Positions 63,822-64,000 of a stretch of 64,000 bases of DNA are shown here, piece after piece. The notes beneath the pieces are model-generated. The model saw only the letters and a program-made list of their open reading frames with translations. It did no database searches and was not told the origin of the DNA. Position 1 is the stretch's first letter. Each line of letters opens with the position of its first letter. The stretch covers positions 558,001-622,000 of the forward strand of contig OY781044.1 in the NCBI GenBank assembly GCA_963676235.1, in the 5' to 3' direction. A program made the translations under genes and the position numbers. Source of the stretch: JALNYB01 sp963676235. Its GTDB lineage: Archaea; Thermoplasmatota; Thermoplasmata; Methanomassiliicoccales; Methanomethylophilaceae.

Positions 63822-64000
63822 GTTTGGTTATTTCCTGAGCAAGCAGATCGTTTGCCTGTTTACCGTCTATCTTTCCTCTCAATGCACCCATCACAGGCCC
63901 CATAAGGGGGCCGATAGCGTCCAATCCCTTGCTGCGTATGAAATCCTCGCGTTCTTTGACTATCTTTGCGATGATTGCAACAGCTTCATCTGCATCAACG
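63811..64000 (-). CDS. Glu-tRNA(Gln)/Asp-tRNA(Asn) amidotransferase subunit, C-terminal YqeY domain (GatE or GatB), partial
   Basis: The last 62 codons lie in the window. They read DAIGPLMGPVMGALRGKIDG and end NDLLAQEITKLIG, the conserved C-terminal GatB/YqeY tail domain that binds tRNA. The domain is shared by GatB and archaeal GatE, so the gene cannot be told apart from this part alone. The start lies beyond position 64000. Confidence 0.9.
   Translation of the reverse strand, partial: VDADEAVAIIAKIVKEREDFIRSKGLDAIGPLMGPVMGALRGKIDGKQANDLLAQEITKLIG

Overview
This window looks like chromosomal DNA of a methanogenic archaeon of the order Methanomassiliicoccales (Thermoplasmata-related, H2-dependent methylotrophs). 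The evidence is a complete coenzyme F430 operon (cfbA-E), two sets of methyl-transfer genes (corrinoid protein plus MtaA/UroD-type methyltransferase), methanogen-type regulators, archaeal housekeeping genes (thermosome, S17e, GatB/E, RqcH, HVO_0476-like zinc protein), TATA boxes with some leaderless starts, and several genes of bacterial type (DnaK/DnaJ/GrpE, glutamine synthetase III, full-length GltB). No mcr or 16S gene is present, so the order-level call is inference.

Layout. 1-1.4 kb: proA (cut by the window edge) and tRNA-Ser. 1.7-4.9 kb: an AT-rich restriction island with a Sau3AI/MutH-like nuclease, a C5-cytosine methylase and a Vsr nuclease. 5.1-6.8 kb: three tandem zinc-ribbon/TM2 membrane proteins and a possible micro-protein. 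7.1-12.3 kb (minus): cfbC-cfbA-cfbE-cfbD-cfbB, all of F430 synthesis from sirohydrochlorin except the final Mcr step. 12.5-16.8 kb (minus): an FecCD-type ABC importer operon with a SAM methyltransferase and two small paired membrane proteins. Both operons carry AGTAATAC-type sites at their predicted transcription starts, which suggests joint control by metal or cofactor supply.

17.5-21.7 kb: a methyl-transfer module made of a corrinoid protein, a UroD-family methyltransferase, a Cys-rich mini-protein and a hydantoinase/oxoprolinase-type ASKHA ATPase. A receiver-GAF-PAS-HATPase protein without a phosphoacceptor His faces it. 23.7-32 kb: UspA, a GNAT, TerC, dnaJ-dnaK-grpE and the thermosome. 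32.3-38.9 kb: GOGAT and glutamine synthetase III, the ammonia-assimilation pair. 39.1-43.7 kb: a five-gene SPFH/zinc-ribbon operon resembling bacterial YdjGHI-type systems. 44-48.8 kb: TspO, a flavodoxin-ferredoxin, and purine salvage (ade-hpt, divergent apt). 49-51.5 kb: tRNA-Arg, hypE and a DUF1015 gene.

52-56.4 kb is a second methyl-transfer locus: an HTH_10 regulator, an MFS transporter, a corrinoid protein and MtaA. The transporter and the corrinoid gene share an identical 15-bp palindromic element about 90 bp upstream of their starts, so they probably form one regulon. It has no adjacent substrate:corrinoid methyltransferase of the MtaB/MtmB type. 56.6-64 kb is mostly housekeeping: tRNA-Thr, rqcH, tRNA-Arg, S17e, thyX, TraB, a MORN-repeat protein, a SerB-like phosphatase, a zinc protein, an MBL-fold hydrolase, a HemK-like methyltransferase and a partial GatB/GatE. 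Several operons end in hairpins followed by T-runs.

The best candidates for undescribed biology are the 17.5-21.7 kb module with its possible split corrinoid activator, the 52-56.4 kb regulon, the paired small membrane proteins at 16.1-16.8 kb, and the SPFH operon.
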